Source: Brachycybe producta (Eukaryota > Arthropoda > Diplopoda > Playtdesmida > Andrognathidae). Taken from it: a DNA stretch of 64,000 nucleotides. The number at the start of each line of letters is the position of its first letter. Position 1 is the first letter of the stretch. The notes under the pieces are model-generated. The model saw only the letters and a list, made by a program, of their open reading frames with translations. It had not been told where the DNA came from and did no database searches. Where the stretch lies: the NCBI GenBank assembly GCA_036925085.1, contig JAUPFP010000026.1:2087001-2151000 (forward strand), read 5' to 3'. The translations under genes were made by a program, and so were the position numbers. Shown here in pieces: positions 54,201 through 59,989 of this stretch.

Positions 54201-56844
54201 TTTTGCACTAGCGAATGTAGCAAGGCCTTGGTGACTGGGGTTTTATGCTTATGGCTTTTCCCAGCCACTGTTAACACCACATGCAGTATTATGTGGTTAT
54301 GCTGAAATTTAAACGTTCAATTCGCATTCATATCAAATGAAATTCAAGTGAGTTGATCATTGTGTCAACCCAGCTATTTAGAAGAGTACCGAGTCTGCCT
54401 CAAGTTTAAAGATGGCGGCTGTCAAATTTGATGAAGTAACCCATTAGAGTAAAGACTTCTTGTGAAAGCAACATCAAATTTTATGACAGTTTCTCTTCTG
54501 TATAATTTTGTATTCTTTGTTTGTGCAAACATCAAGATACATTGCAATGTAAATATTTCCACGTTTTGTGTCCATTGTGGACTGCTCTTAATACAATTTA
54601 GGCCCGAACTTAAAAAAGCGCCTTGACAATTTAACTTAACGTCATTGAACCAGATTTGAACGTAGAATTTTTTTCCATGTTCCATTCAATATGGTTTCTT
54701 ATGTGTAAGCCTGTTTAAAGATAGTGTTTAAGTTTAAAAGTTCTTTCTTGTATTTGAGCTGAAGTCAAATTGGCTACTGAGGTTTGAACCAAAAATTGCC
54801 TGAAAATTGCAAAGTAGTAAGGAGTTATTATAATGACTGATTTTATAACTGCTTGTTCTGCCTTTCAGGAGCACAGTTAAAAGAAACTTGAAAGTGTTTT
54901 AGAAACTATTAAGGGTAGCTCATTTACGGTAGGGCGTTTTCATGTTGATATCTTTGAAGATAAACTTTTTATGGACAAAAATTAAAGGTATTCTCTGTTT
55001 AAAGTTGGGTCATTTTCAAACTCGCATAAAGCTTAGTTTGAAAGATATCAACAAACCCTTAAGTGATTTTTCCACTCTTCTAGTTTCTGAAACACATTCA
55101 AGTTTTGCTTAATTTTGCATCTAAAAGACAGAATAATGTGATAACTTGTGAACATAAATTAACTAATGGTGCATTCACACTAGGCTGGCTTATCAGCTGC
55201 TGGTTGCTGCTGGCTATTTGCAGCAACAGCAAGCAGCGGCTGCTTTGGGTTCACACTTCTGCAGTCACTGCTGGTATTAGTAGCGCAAGTCATCCAATCA
55301 CCGTCGTGTAAAAACACAAACTCTAATAACAACCAACCCAAGCAGTGGAGTTACACACTGGTAGCACTAGGAAGGGAGTCAAATGACGAGCTTGTAGCTG
55401 CTAAAGTTGGATATGTTCAACTTCACCAGCCGCTGTTAAAATCACTAGCGTGCTGGAGGAAGCAGCTGCTGGTAGTGGTTCACACTATGCTGCTAGCTGG
55501 CTATAACCAGCAAGCAGGTGGGAAACCAGCCTAGTGTGAATGCGCCATAAGAGTCTAGGAAACAGATTGTTTCTTATAAAAGTTATTTCATTATCTTTCA
55601 AGTGCCTTGTAGTCTTCTTGCCACACAATTCACAAAATACTCAATTGTGAAGACTAGGAGAGTCGCCTAATTTAGTTTGATTTCACTTGTTGAGATAACA
55701 TTTTTGATCCATCATACCCAAATGGCGCATTCACACTTGGCTGGTTTCTGCTGGCTGCTGCTGGCTCGTTGTATCCCTCTAGCAGCATAGTGTGAACTGC
55801 TACCAGCAGCTGCTTTCTCCAGCAGGCTAGTGATTTTAACAGTGGCTGGTGAAGTTGAACATGTCCAACTTTAGCAGCTACCAGCTGGTCATGTGACTCC
55901 CTTCCTGCTGCTACCAGTGTGCTACCAGCCAGTGTCGCTGGTAGTGGCACTAGTGGGTAGTTGAATTCCACTGCTTGGGTTGGTTGTTGTTAGAGTTTGT
56001 GTTTTTGCAGGACGGTGATTGGATGACTTGTACTGCTAATACCAGCAGTGACTGTACAAGTGTGAACCCAAAGCAGCTGCTGCTTGCTGTTGCTGCTAAT
56101 AGCCAGCAGCAACCAGCGGCTTGAAACCAGCCTAGTGTGAATGCGCCATAACTGGTAAAAGGTAAGCCTGTGACAAAAACGTTGGGCGATTGAAATACGC
56201 ACAGTTTGTGTAAGTGCATTAGGGCATCTCACACCACCAGAGATGCCAAGTGAACTACCATTAAAAATGATGAGATTAATATAGGCGTTTAGTGTAGGTC
56301 ATTGAAATTAATTTATTCGTTGGAAATATATCAGTGAAGGAGGTGTTCTTTACTGTCGTGTAGATCTTTAGTTGTTCAGGGGTTCAATTGGAAATTTGCA
56401 AATTTTTGCAAAAAAACGAGAGAAGAAAAATTGAAATTTTTAACATAAGTTACAATTAAGACCATCTAACAATGGGCATGCCTTTTAATTTTCACTACTG
56501 TTTAGTGTGTTACCAACCATGTGAACATTTGTTCACTAAGGAAATTGTAGAGCTTCAGTCTGTTTGCAAATTGTAAAGGTTTTTTTAAAAAAGAAGAACG
56601 AAGAGTTTGCTCTTGATGTATGTGTTAAATGTGATTATCTTTTTTTTCTTCTAAACAGATCTTGGAAACATATTTTCCAAAAAGGCCATTATTTGATAAA
56701 CCTATTGGAGAACACGTTGAGGAAGTTGATATACAAGAAATGGAATCTTACTCATCTGGAGACCAAGATTCACGACGTGAAGCTTACGATTCTGATGACG
56801 AAGCTCAGAGTCATGGTCCAGGCGTACAGTGTGCCAGTCATTGA
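22695..56844 (+). CDS. DNAJA2: Class A DnaJ/Hsp40 co-chaperone, DNAJA2-like, nine coding exons
   Basis: A cytosolic co-chaperone that binds unfolded clients and stimulates Hsp70 ATPase through its J domain. Exons: 22695-22763, 26490-26549, 44340-44439, 51498-51621, 51690-51770, 51842-51975, 53223-53365, 53435-53761, 56659-56844. All introns are GT-AG, the phases fit, and the sum is 1224 nt (407 aa), close to the usual 397-412. Domains: J domain about 1-70 with HPD at 33-35; Gly/Phe-rich linker about 77-103; zinc domain with C140RSC143, C156NPC159, C183SEC186 and C199KVC202; then the client-binding and dimerisation regions. It ends GPGVQCASH, whose last four residues (CASH) resemble a farnesylation CaaX box; the GPGVQCA stretch favours DNAJA2 over DNAJA1. 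TTTCTTTTAG just before the ATG could be an acceptor of a 5' UTR intron. No coding defect was seen. Confidence 0.95.
22764..24051 (+). other. DNAJA2-like intron 1, left part
   Basis: AT-rich intron. CAGGGTGGCTTATTTTTTCG near 23720 followed by repeated TTATTTAAATCAGATTTT looks like the terminal and subterminal sequence of a hAT-like MITE; a similar inverted end lies near 46112. No gene seen. Confidence 0.5.
24052..24307. mobile_element. MITE in intron 1 (256 bp)
   Basis: Terminal inverted repeats of about 27 bp: left CCTCAAGAGGTAAACTTTG...AAGTCAC, right GTGACTTAAACC...TTTACCTCTGAGG. An inner palindrome lies near 24160-24225. No coding capacity. Confidence 0.65.
24308..25414 (+). other. DNAJA2-like intron 1, middle part
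   Basis: AT-rich, no gene or clear repeat border recognised. Confidence 0.4.
25415..25773. mobile_element. Candidate MITE with terminal inverted repeats
   Basis: Left AAGTCTATTACCTTCC then AGACTGGCAACTCCC; right GGGAAGTTGCCAGTCC then AATTAATAGTCTAAGG, the reverse complement with a few differences. The interior is unique. It could also be chance pairing around an unknown sequence. Confidence 0.5.
25774..26489 (+). other. DNAJA2-like intron 1, right part
   Basis: AT-rich, no gene or repeat recognised. Confidence 0.4.
26490..26549 (+). CDS. DNAJA2: DNAJA2-like coding exon 2
   Basis: Encodes residues 24-43 including H33-P34-D35, the motif that triggers Hsp70 ATP hydrolysis. Acceptor TTACAG, donor AAG|GTTTGT, phase 0. 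Confidence 0.95.
26550..29050 (+). other. DNAJA2-like intron 2, unassigned left part
   Basis: No recognisable gene. The 28090-28990 stretch is less AT-rich than its surroundings and could be a retroelement or MITE remnant, but I found no paired ends. A minus-strand frame at 26855-27160 resembles nothing I know. Confidence 0.35.
29052..29700 (+). pseudogene. hAT transposase C-terminal remnant
   Basis: A frame starting near 29367 encodes a segment with the hAT dimerisation signature: [19 protein letters not shown] followed by [16 protein letters not shown]. It is a short fragment with no catalytic triad. CAGAGATGGGTAAATGTCAC at 29052 may be the left terminus of the element; the same end occurs near 18399 and, inverted and diverged, near 44275. 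Confidence 0.7.
29701..30799 (+). other. Intron 2 spacer
   Basis: No gene recognised. It is AT-rich with a small CT/GA-biased patch near 29930-30070. Confidence 0.35.
30800..31019 (+). repeat. Diverged 3' fragment of gypsy LTR
   Basis: Aligns with 10701-10926: it shares ACCGCGATATTCTCGGCGTG, GTCGTGTCCGTCG and the end GGGACGTTACA. Only the last about 220 bp of the LTR are present. It is clearly more diverged than the solo LTR at 61262. Confidence 0.85.
31060..31235 (-). pseudogene. Fragment with RING-finger-like motif
   Basis: The minus strand is open over about 58 codons encoding a segment with C-T-I-C-L, a hydrophobic stretch and D-P-C-M-H, the beginning of a C3HC4 RING pattern. The later Cys pairs are missing and an upstream frame change is needed. 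It may be a captured or exonised fragment in the intron; this is weak. Confidence 0.3.
31236..32760 (+). other. Intron 2 spacer left of the Helitron
   Basis: AT-rich. The stretch 32345-32420 resembles 41310-41370, so part of it belongs to a repeat that also flanks the second Helitron fragment. No gene recognised. Confidence 0.35.
32766..32796 (+). repeat. Helitron-like 3' terminus (hairpin plus CTAG)
   Basis: CCCGTCA (32766-32772) and TGACGGG (32777-32783) form a 7-bp stem, followed by 9 nt and CTAG (32793-32796), the classic Helitron 3' end, read on the + strand. The adjacent Helitron genes run on the minus strand, so the orientation does not fit them. Confidence 0.6.
32829..33575 (-). pseudogene. 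Helitron helicase, C-terminal part
   Basis: Superfamily 1 (Pif1-like) helicase C-terminal motifs: the [13 protein letters not shown] box and [19 protein letters not shown] near the end are typical of Helitron helicases. The stop is at 32829-32831. It was separated from the rest of the helicase by the transposon at 33578-36786. Confidence 0.9.
33907..34226. mobile_element. hAT-type MITE inside the mariner-type element
   Basis: Left end TAGTGTTGGTAAGATTT, right end GATTTTTACCAACCCTG, flanked by ATTTAAAT (33899-33906) and CTTTAAAT (34227-34234), an 8-bp duplication with one mismatch. AT-rich interior, no ORF. Confidence 0.75.
34292..34382 (-). terminator. Tandem histone-type 3' stem-loops after transposase gene
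   Basis: On the minus strand, 20-odd bases after the transposase stop, GGCCCTTTTCAGGGCC occurs twice (34357-34342 and 34332-34317), each a 6-bp stem with a 4-base loop identical to the metazoan histone mRNA 3' stem-loop. A decayed third unit (GTCTTTTTCAGAGC) lies at 34382-34369. Thirteen bases after the last stem is GAGAAAGA (34303-34296), like the histone downstream element that pairs with U7 snRNA. An AATAAA follows near 34263. Confidence 0.75.
34402..35767 (-). pseudogene. Tc1/mariner-superfamily transposase, one frameshift
   Basis: Cut-and-paste DDE transposase. N-terminal helix-turn-helix region (35767-35560), then the catalytic core: first Asp in YLDETYLH, second in VMDNAPYH, Glu in [15 protein letters not shown] count 81 residues between the second Asp and the Glu, far more than the usual 34-37 and close to the DD82E lineage called Sailor. 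It ends in an acidic tail with the stop at 34402-34404. Frames change once near 35455 at an A run (AGAGAAAATTCCC on the minus strand); otherwise the gene is open over about 450 codons, so the loss of function is recent. Confidence 0.88.
36190..36280 (+). repeat. Second, decayed set of histone-like stem-loops, inverted
   Basis: The + strand here reads CTTTTTCAGAGCAAGCATT, then ACCCTTTTCAGGACC, then GGCCCTTTTCAGGTAG (36242 on) and GAGAAAGA (36271-36278), the inverted counterpart of 34292-34382. Stem pairing is partly lost in both units. Confidence 0.65.
36783..37400 (-). pseudogene. Helitron helicase, N-terminal part
   Basis: P-loop [11 protein letters not shown] near 37320, Walker B LIIIDE near 37115 and the following [19 protein letters not shown] box (about 37020-36965) identify a Pif1-type helicase. 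Several in-frame stops lie between 37385 and 37040. It is cut off at 36783 by the mariner-type element. Confidence 0.88.
37385..39024 (-). pseudogene. Helitron Rep (HUH endonuclease) and linker
   Basis: Rolling-circle initiator. From 39020 downwards the minus strand encodes the [13 protein letters not shown] segment and [13 protein letters not shown]; then [14 protein letters not shown] at about 38730, in which the two His of HAH are the metal-binding HUH motif; and [10 protein letters not shown] at about 38310, with the paired Tyr of the Y2 nuclease. The linker to the helicase follows (38029-37385). Frames change at about 38769, 38400 and 38000. Confidence 0.88.
39025..39645 (+). pseudogene. 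Inverted segment of the Helitron Rep gene
   Basis: The + strand is open from 39037 to 39621 and encodes the Helitron-like N domain: [17 protein letters not shown], then [21 protein letters not shown] and [14 protein letters not shown]. In normal Helitrons this lies between the segments found on the minus strand at 40040-39650 and at 39020-38770. The block has therefore been inverted in place. It has no stop for 194 codons. Confidence 0.85.
39646..40535 (-). pseudogene. Helitron N-terminal region with tandem repeats
   Basis: The minus strand encodes a highly charged start ([20 protein letters not shown]), then tandem copies of about 24 residues containing [18 protein letters not shown] (about 40450-40140), a Cys-rich segment ([10 protein letters not shown]) and [19 protein letters not shown] followed by [10 protein letters not shown]. 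Frames shift inside the repeats and near 40000. Confidence 0.85.
40140..40450 (-). repeat. Tandem repeat of about 70-75 bp in Helitron N-terminal region
   Basis: About five units containing GTTTCCTG(C/T)TGTCGTCGCACTTG on the + strand, encoding the [12 protein letters not shown] repeat. Unit length differences cause the frame changes. Confidence 0.8.
40541..41095 (+). repeat. Tandem AT-rich repeat upstream of the Helitron gene
   Basis: TAATAAATGTAATAGAA(C/T)GGT followed by AATTCT(T/A)ACCTTTCTTTT and AAACTTATTGAACTATTTT occurs about four times at 100-180 bp spacing (near 40571, 40720, 40842, 40998). No coding capacity. Confidence 0.7.
41096..41290 (-). pseudogene. Second Helitron helicase C-terminal fragment
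   Basis: Aligns with 32840-33010: GTTCTTGGATTGGGAGAGTG here matches GTTCTTGGATCGGGAGAGCA there. It encodes the last helicase motif only and is truncated. A third, shorter piece lies at 45284-45385. Confidence 0.7.
41291..41930 (+). other. AT-rich intron 2 sequence
   Basis: No gene. A short segment near 41310 is shared with 32345-32420. TATA-rich runs near 41290. Confidence 0.35.
41931..44200. mobile_element. Inverted-repeat composite with Tc1 remnants and hairpin-CTAG ends
   Basis: The outer about 200 bp on each side are inverted copies: CTAGAAGGAAAGCCCGTC at 41931 and its complement ending CTAG at 44200. Each end has a CCCGTC-GAA-GACGGG hairpin 8 nt from CTAG, which looks like a Helitron 3' end, but TA on both sides and Tc1-like interior also fit a Tc1/mariner element. 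Tc1 DDE remnants lie inside in opposite orientations: [11 protein letters not shown] on the minus strand near 42450 and [20 protein letters not shown] on the + strand near 43030. A partial second right end lies at 43360-43530. No intact gene. Confidence 0.65.
43540..43790 (-). repeat. SINE-like repeat with RNA polymerase III B box, copy 1
   Basis: On the minus strand GGTTCAAGTCC (about 43581-43591) matches the tRNA-type B box exactly, preceded by a weak A-box-like TTTGGCAGAGAAG. About 75% alike with 52490-52740. tRNA stems are not well formed, so a tRNA-derived SINE is only probable. Confidence 0.5.
44340..44439 (+). CDS. DNAJA2: DNAJA2-like coding exon 3
   Basis: Encodes residues 44-76 ([13 protein letters not shown]...), the third and fourth J-domain helices. 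It is separated from exon 2 by the 17.8-kb intron that holds the Helitron. Acceptor ATTTAG, donor GAGG|GTACG, phase 1. Confidence 0.94.
44440..44852 (+). other. DNAJA2-like intron 3, left part
   Basis: No gene or repeat recognised. Confidence 0.35.
44853..45033. mobile_element. Fold-back MITE (about 180 bp)
   Basis: Arms TGACGGGAGCAAAGTTCACAG through GCACAATT to CTCCGCCCTTTTATGA, reverse-complemented on the right (GGGCGGAGCAAAAGAAATTC, then TGGGCACAATTGCC). It shares the CTCCGCCC core with the MITEs at 18657 and 22288 but has different ends. Confidence 0.75.
45190..45240. repeat. (CT)n followed by poly-C
   Basis: About 17 CT units then about 18 C. Simple-sequence DNA that could form H-DNA or i-motif structures. 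Confidence 0.95.
45284..45385 (-). pseudogene. Third Helitron helicase fragment
   Basis: GTTCTTGGATGAGAAGGGTG and the following ACATATAGTTGACCTTGAGA align with 41180-41220 and 32938-32980. Only the last helicase motif is left. Confidence 0.55.
45536..45692. repeat. Tandem repeat of AAATCACTAAAAAATCATGATTT type
   Basis: About six imperfect units of 24-30 bp alternating AAATCAC and CATGATTTA. The same words recur near 46050-46110 and 46545, suggesting hAT-like MITE subterminal repeats with CAGGGTKG ends (46112 and 46570, inverted). Confidence 0.7.
45693..46262 (+). other. Intron 3 spacer
   Basis: AT-rich, contains AAATCAATCGATTT-type palindromes near 46050-46110. No gene. Confidence 0.35.
46263..46395. 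repeat. Minisatellite of alternating ACGTG and ACATG words
   Basis: GTGCGTACACGTGCGTACAT-type sequence repeated, with many CACGTG and ACATGT palindromes. No coding role. Confidence 0.85.
46396..47028 (+). other. Intron 3 spacer
   Basis: Contains the hAT-like right end near 46570 (AACAACCCTG). Otherwise no feature recognised. Confidence 0.35.
47032..47451. mobile_element. Harbinger-like MITE (420 bp), TAA duplication
   Basis: Starts AGCCTCGTTTTCACGGCGAT and ends ATCATGAAAACGAGGCT; TAA at 47029-47031 and 47452-47454. The interior is full of GATAGT/ACTATC palindromic words. Three-base TAA duplications suggest PIF/Harbinger. Confidence 0.8.
47692..49451 (-). pseudogene. LINE reverse transcriptase
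   Basis: Copies the LINE RNA at the nick made by its endonuclease. Motifs in order: [22 protein letters not shown] (about 49000-48935), [14 protein letters not shown] (about 48750), a VLQGSV box near 48545 and the catalytic FADDT near 48460, followed by the thumb and the conserved [12 protein letters not shown] and [12 protein letters not shown] segments (48260-48060). Interrupted by a TAA at about 48609 and by a stop near 48410. Confidence 0.9.
49427..50559 (-). pseudogene. LINE APE-type endonuclease
   Basis: Nicks target DNA. Motifs: [12 protein letters not shown] (50440), GTESWLDD (50360), SFYRPPGSS (50130), [11 protein letters not shown] (50020) and GGISDHKIV (49820), matching the exonuclease-endonuclease-phosphatase fold. 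Stops near 50278 and 50220 and frame changes near 50210 and 49440 break it. Confidence 0.88.
50605..51430 (-). pseudogene. LINE ORF1 with SGNH-esterase domain
   Basis: A Lys-rich N-terminal segment with [11 protein letters not shown]-like repeats (51300-51150), then an esterase fold: VGDSNVKRL (51100, GDS block), LQVGANDV (50930, GxND block) and DGVHFN (50680, DxxH block with catalytic Asp and His). In CR1/L2 LINEs this ORF1 protein binds RNA and may act on membranes. One frameshift lies between 50955 and 50924. Confidence 0.85.
51498..51621 (+). CDS. DNAJA2: DNAJA2-like coding exon 4
   Basis: Encodes residues 77-118, the Gly-rich linker ([10 protein letters not shown]) and the start of the client-binding domain (HPLK). 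Donor CTGAA|GTTTGT, phase 2, spliced across a 68-bp intron. Confidence 0.92.
51690..51770 (+). CDS. DNAJA2: DNAJA2-like coding exon 5
   Basis: Encodes residues 118-145 ([19 protein letters not shown]...) including the first zinc ligand pair CRSC. Acceptor TTTACAG, donor AATGG|GTGATC. Confidence 0.93.
51842..51975 (+). CDS. DNAJA2: DNAJA2-like coding exon 6
   Basis: Encodes residues 145-190 with zinc pairs CNPC and CSEC and the conserved [15 protein letters not shown] stretch. Preceded by a 71-bp intron. Donor GAAG|GTGAGT, phase 1. Confidence 0.95.
52115..52395 (-). pseudogene. Fragment of another CR1-like LINE RT
   Basis: The minus strand encodes [20 protein letters not shown] followed by QHRAA and, after one stop, a segment with [20 protein letters not shown], matching the C-terminal RT segment of such LINEs but clearly different from the copy at 47.7-51.4 kb. 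Confidence 0.65.
52400..52740 (-). repeat. Helitron-like end plus SINE-like repeat, copy 2
   Basis: TTAGAACGAAAGCCC...TTCGACGGGTGTC at 52402 matches the hairpin-CTAG end at 41931 with decay. The following 52490-52740 aligns with 43540-43790, including the inverted B-box-like region. Confidence 0.55.
52741..53222 (+). other. DNAJA2-like intron 6, right part
   Basis: No repeat or gene recognised. Confidence 0.4.
53223..53365 (+). CDS. DNAJA2: DNAJA2-like coding exon 7
   Basis: Encodes residues 190-237 with the last zinc pair CKVC and the [11 protein letters not shown] strand. Acceptor TGTTAAG, donor CAG|GTTTGT, phase 0. Confidence 0.95.
53435..53761 (+). CDS. DNAJA2: DNAJA2-like coding exon 8
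   Basis: Encodes residues 238-346, the rest of the zinc-proximal domain and C-terminal domain 2 ([31 protein letters not shown]). Preceded by a 69-bp intron. Acceptor ATTGCAG, donor AAG|GTGAGT, phase 0. Confidence 0.96.
53762..55163 (+). other. DNAJA2-like intron 8, left part
   Basis: No repeat or gene recognised. Confidence 0.4.
55167..55547. mobile_element. Harbinger-like MITE, copy 1 (381 bp)
   Basis: Starts TGGTGCATTCACACTAGGCTGG and ends CCAGCCTAGTGTGAATGCGCCA, flanked by TAA (55164-55166, 55548-55550). The interior is rich in GCTGCTGG/CCAGCAGC words. No ORF. Confidence 0.85.
55723..56148. mobile_element. Harbinger-like MITE, copy 2, inverted (426 bp)
   Basis: Same termini (TGGCGCATTCACACTTGG ... 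CCTAGTGTGAATGCGCCA) and interior as 55167-55547 but in opposite orientation, 175 bp away. The flanks read CAA and TAA. Confidence 0.85.
56149..56658 (+). other. DNAJA2-like intron 8, right part
   Basis: No repeat or gene recognised apart from the acceptor of exon 9. Confidence 0.4.
56659..56844 (+). CDS. DNAJA2: DNAJA2-like terminal coding exon 9
   Basis: Encodes residues 347-407 and the TGA stop: dimerisation segment, acidic Ser/Asp/Glu tail and CASH end. Acceptor TTCTAAACAG. Confidence 0.94.
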   Translation: MLETYFPKRPLFDKPIGEHVEEVDIQEMESYSSGDQDSRREAYDSDDEAQSHGPGVQCASH

Positions 56845-57639
56845 TGATGACATAGCTAGTAATAATTCAGTTTATGAGCAGGTGAAGCAAGTTATACATA
56901 TGTTTACAGAAAACGGGGTGACTTGCATTTCTTGTTATTAATAAGCTAATGTCAGTTACTGGTTCTTATCTTGTTTACATGTGTATTTAACCTTTTGTCT
57001 TGGAAATTGATCCCACCATTGTTAATTTTTTTGAAGGTAATTTGTTTCAACGAACTTCCATTCAACTTTAGTTTCAGGAAAACATTTCGTAGCTTTGTAA
57101 ACATTGAACAAAATCAATGGTTATTCCTAATAAAAAAAAAACAAATTTTATGGCTTTATATTGTGTGTTGCAGTTCTGCCAGCTCATAAAAATACAAGTT
57201 CACAAGTTTCATATAAATTTACTTTCTACTTTTCTCAATTATAAACTTATTAGTTCAAAATTTAATTAACCTTTTTAAAGGTATTTGTGTGTTTCAGGGT
57301 CATTACATACAATCTATGGGGGTTAAAATCTTTGGGTCCTATTAAATCTATCAGGTTAAATCTTTGTGATCAGAAATACATTTTAATTCATTTTTCTACA
57401 GGATGGCAAAAGGAATATTTAAGCAGAAGTTGTGACAAATTATTGCTATCCATAGAAATGTGGTATTTGGCCTATTACTGTTCTTTGTGTTCGAAATCAC
57501 CCATTCATTAAATTGCATGTGCTGGTTTACTTGTGTTTTTTTTTACTAGGTTCAAAATTAAACCTAAAAGTACTTTTAGTTTAGTCGATTAATTTTATAT
57601 TTTAGTCAAACAAAAATATTGTCAAGTAAAATAATTAGC
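56845..57639 (+). other. Likely DNAJA2-like 3' UTR and downstream spacer
   Basis: AATAAA at 57129-57134 would give a 3' UTR of about 300 nt. Beyond it the DNA is AT-rich without other recognisable features until the gypsy remnant. Confidence 0.5.
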
Positions 57640-58976
57640 CTAAAGAAGCTGGCTCCAAGGCTGCTGTCTTATCTGAAAAACTTACCACTCCATCCACACC
57701 TATGGTTCATATGTGTGGACAACTGAAGAACTGGGTCCAGCAGACCCAGGCCCAGGTGAAGAAATTGGCGAAAGGGAAGGCTAGTATGGGCGGTGGACAG
57801 GCTCAGCCAGCCGTGGGATACATTTTCCCTCTCATAACAGCACACCCTAAACAGTTGGGGCCTTGTTTCAACTGTGGTCAATTTTACCACTTGAAGCTTG
57901 GGTGTCCTAATGTGTTAGTGCCTAATGGGTCAACACTGGACGAAAGTTTGGGAATACCAATAGTAACATGGTAATACCTGCAAACTTTGGTGTGTTCCCG
58001 TATCTGGTCACCTGTATTTGCAGTCAGGTATACTACTACTCTGTGGGCCAAGATGAAACTAGTCTCGTTAAACCCTTGATGGTTCCTCCCGAACTGAGTG
58101 GCAGTGGACCAGTTAGCCTGCAAAGCTGAGGTGTAGACCTTGGTGTGGCAGCGGACAAACGGATTTACCTGCAGGCACTGTTGAAGTATGCCTGGAGCCT
58201 GTTGGATGTCAGGGTGCTTCTGGCGAGGTCTACAGAGTGGCAAGTTATCAATATAATACTTCCAAGGCCCTGCACCACATTGGATGCCGTGATGGTCAGC
58301 TTGGAAAGTGGTCACTCCCTCAGTAGTTTTAGTGGGGCTAAGGGGAAGGTTGGTCATGAGGCCTAGGATGGATGCACCTGCCCTGTGCCAGGCCTGGGAA
58401 GGCTTTTAAGTTGGTGGCAATCCGTACCCCTGTGCAGTCCTATGACTGTAGTAGACCCTGAAGATAACATGATGGAGTGGGAGGCCAAGTGATGCCTTCA
58501 TCTTGAAAGATCATCTCTTTGTTTCTTGTGCTGTTTTGGTCTTCTCTGCTGGACAAGTAGTCCAGCAGATTATTGTAAATATAATACCACTGAGTGTTTT
58601 ACTGGTTCATTAAACATTTATATTTTATCTATACACTGTCTTGTGTCATCATTTCTGGGGAAGTAACCGTGGGGAGGGTGGGGGGTTTCTCCGGACTGTC
58701 ACCGTCCTGTTTCCGTCCTGCGGCCAGTAATTTGTGCATGGTTCACGGTAGGATCCATCGGGGTCTAAACGTGGGTTCCATTGTCGGTTCGTCAGTCTTT
58801 TGTCCGGCAACGTGCGGTGTGGACGACTCCTGGCCGGCGCTGCCAGGGACAAGGGCGAGCAAGAGGCCGGCTATTGCTGCGATCCTGGCCCCCGAAGGAG
58901 TCAGGATACCGGTAAGATGGATCAGTTTTACCGGGGTATTGTAACGGGCCGGGCTGGGTTGTTACACTCCTGTTGG
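57640..58976 (+). mobile_element. Decayed gypsy relative: gag end, frameshift site, LTR
   Basis: The frame at 57702-57974 contains a CCHC knuckle (CFNCGQFYHLKLGC) like Gag of the first element. GTTAAAC lies at 58067 followed by CGAACTGAGTGG, also found at 1506-1517. Protease-proximal sequence (GTGCTTCTGGCGAGGTCT, matching 1630) runs to about 58330. It then jumps by internal deletion to LTR sequence ending near GGTTGTTACA (58976). The left LTR border is unclear. Confidence 0.75.
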
Positions 58977-59980
58977 TGGAAACCCATCGGAAAGGATTTG
59001 GGCAGTTGTATGACTTGGGGCCTGTCTCCTGACATCTAAATGAGGTGATCAGCCTTTGGGTTTTGCTTTTCTATTGGGTTCTCTCACTTCTTTTGATTGT
59101 CTTGATTGGTCGTCTTCAGTCTTTGGTTGTCAGATTTTCAGATGGGTTCAACTTCTTGTCTGGTCCAAGTGGTTTCTTCTGTTGATTTGACTGATTCTGT
59201 TGGTTCAGCTGGCTTTTGCCTCTCTTGGTGGATTGGCCAGCTGTCCTTTTCGTGGATGAGTTCGCCTTCTGTGTGTGTGCAGAAGCGAACAAACTCGTGG
59301 TTCTTGGCCTTCCGTAAACATTTACACAAAGTGGGCAGCAAACTTTCTGAGCATTGCTATCAAGGTTTCATCCTCATGAGGATGAATTTTGCCTTAAACT
59401 TTGGCATAGCTCTGAGCATAGACCTTTAATGTCTCGTGGTCTTGCTGGCACTTCCTTCAGTTTGCAGCTTATGTGAACCTTCTGGTCGGGACCCTGTAAA
59501 ACTGATATGTCGTCTTCAAATGAAGAGTGTAGTATGCAAGCTATTTGATTGGACACTTCCATAAGGGTCCAATGAAAGTGTCTATCGTTATGGGGAACTC
59601 CATTGATGTGCTGTGGCAATATCCTCAAATTTGTCACTGTATAAAGGTGTTAAATAGAGGTTAAATAGTACTTTGAAAACCTGTGCAATGGACGTAGTGA
59701 ATTATTTTTGTAACAAGGTGTAGGTCCCTGGTCCGGCATCCATAATGTTTTCTCTGAACCAGGCTTGTGCCTGGGTTAAGTTCTCTTTCTTGTGGGTCGT
59801 TGAACGTCTTTCTTCTGTTTGTTCATCAGCCAAAAGTTGACTAATGATTGTTGCTTGCATTTTTTTTTGTATCTTGATATCCGCTGTTGCAGCCTCTTCT
59901 GGAATTTTGCTTAGATTGTTTGTTCTTACCTCAGGGTTTGATGGCAGCTTCAGTGGTTTTTTCTTCTTCAACCACCTCTT
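58977..59980 (-). other. Unassigned region, possible continuation of gypsy remnant
   Basis: The minus strand has three moderately long frames (59138-59341, 59374-59637, 59702-59971) with charged, plausible protein, but no motif I can name. They follow the integrase remnant directly and may be its C-terminal or a third ORF. No confident call. Confidence 0.35.
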
Positions 59981-59989
59981 GTTGAGTCT

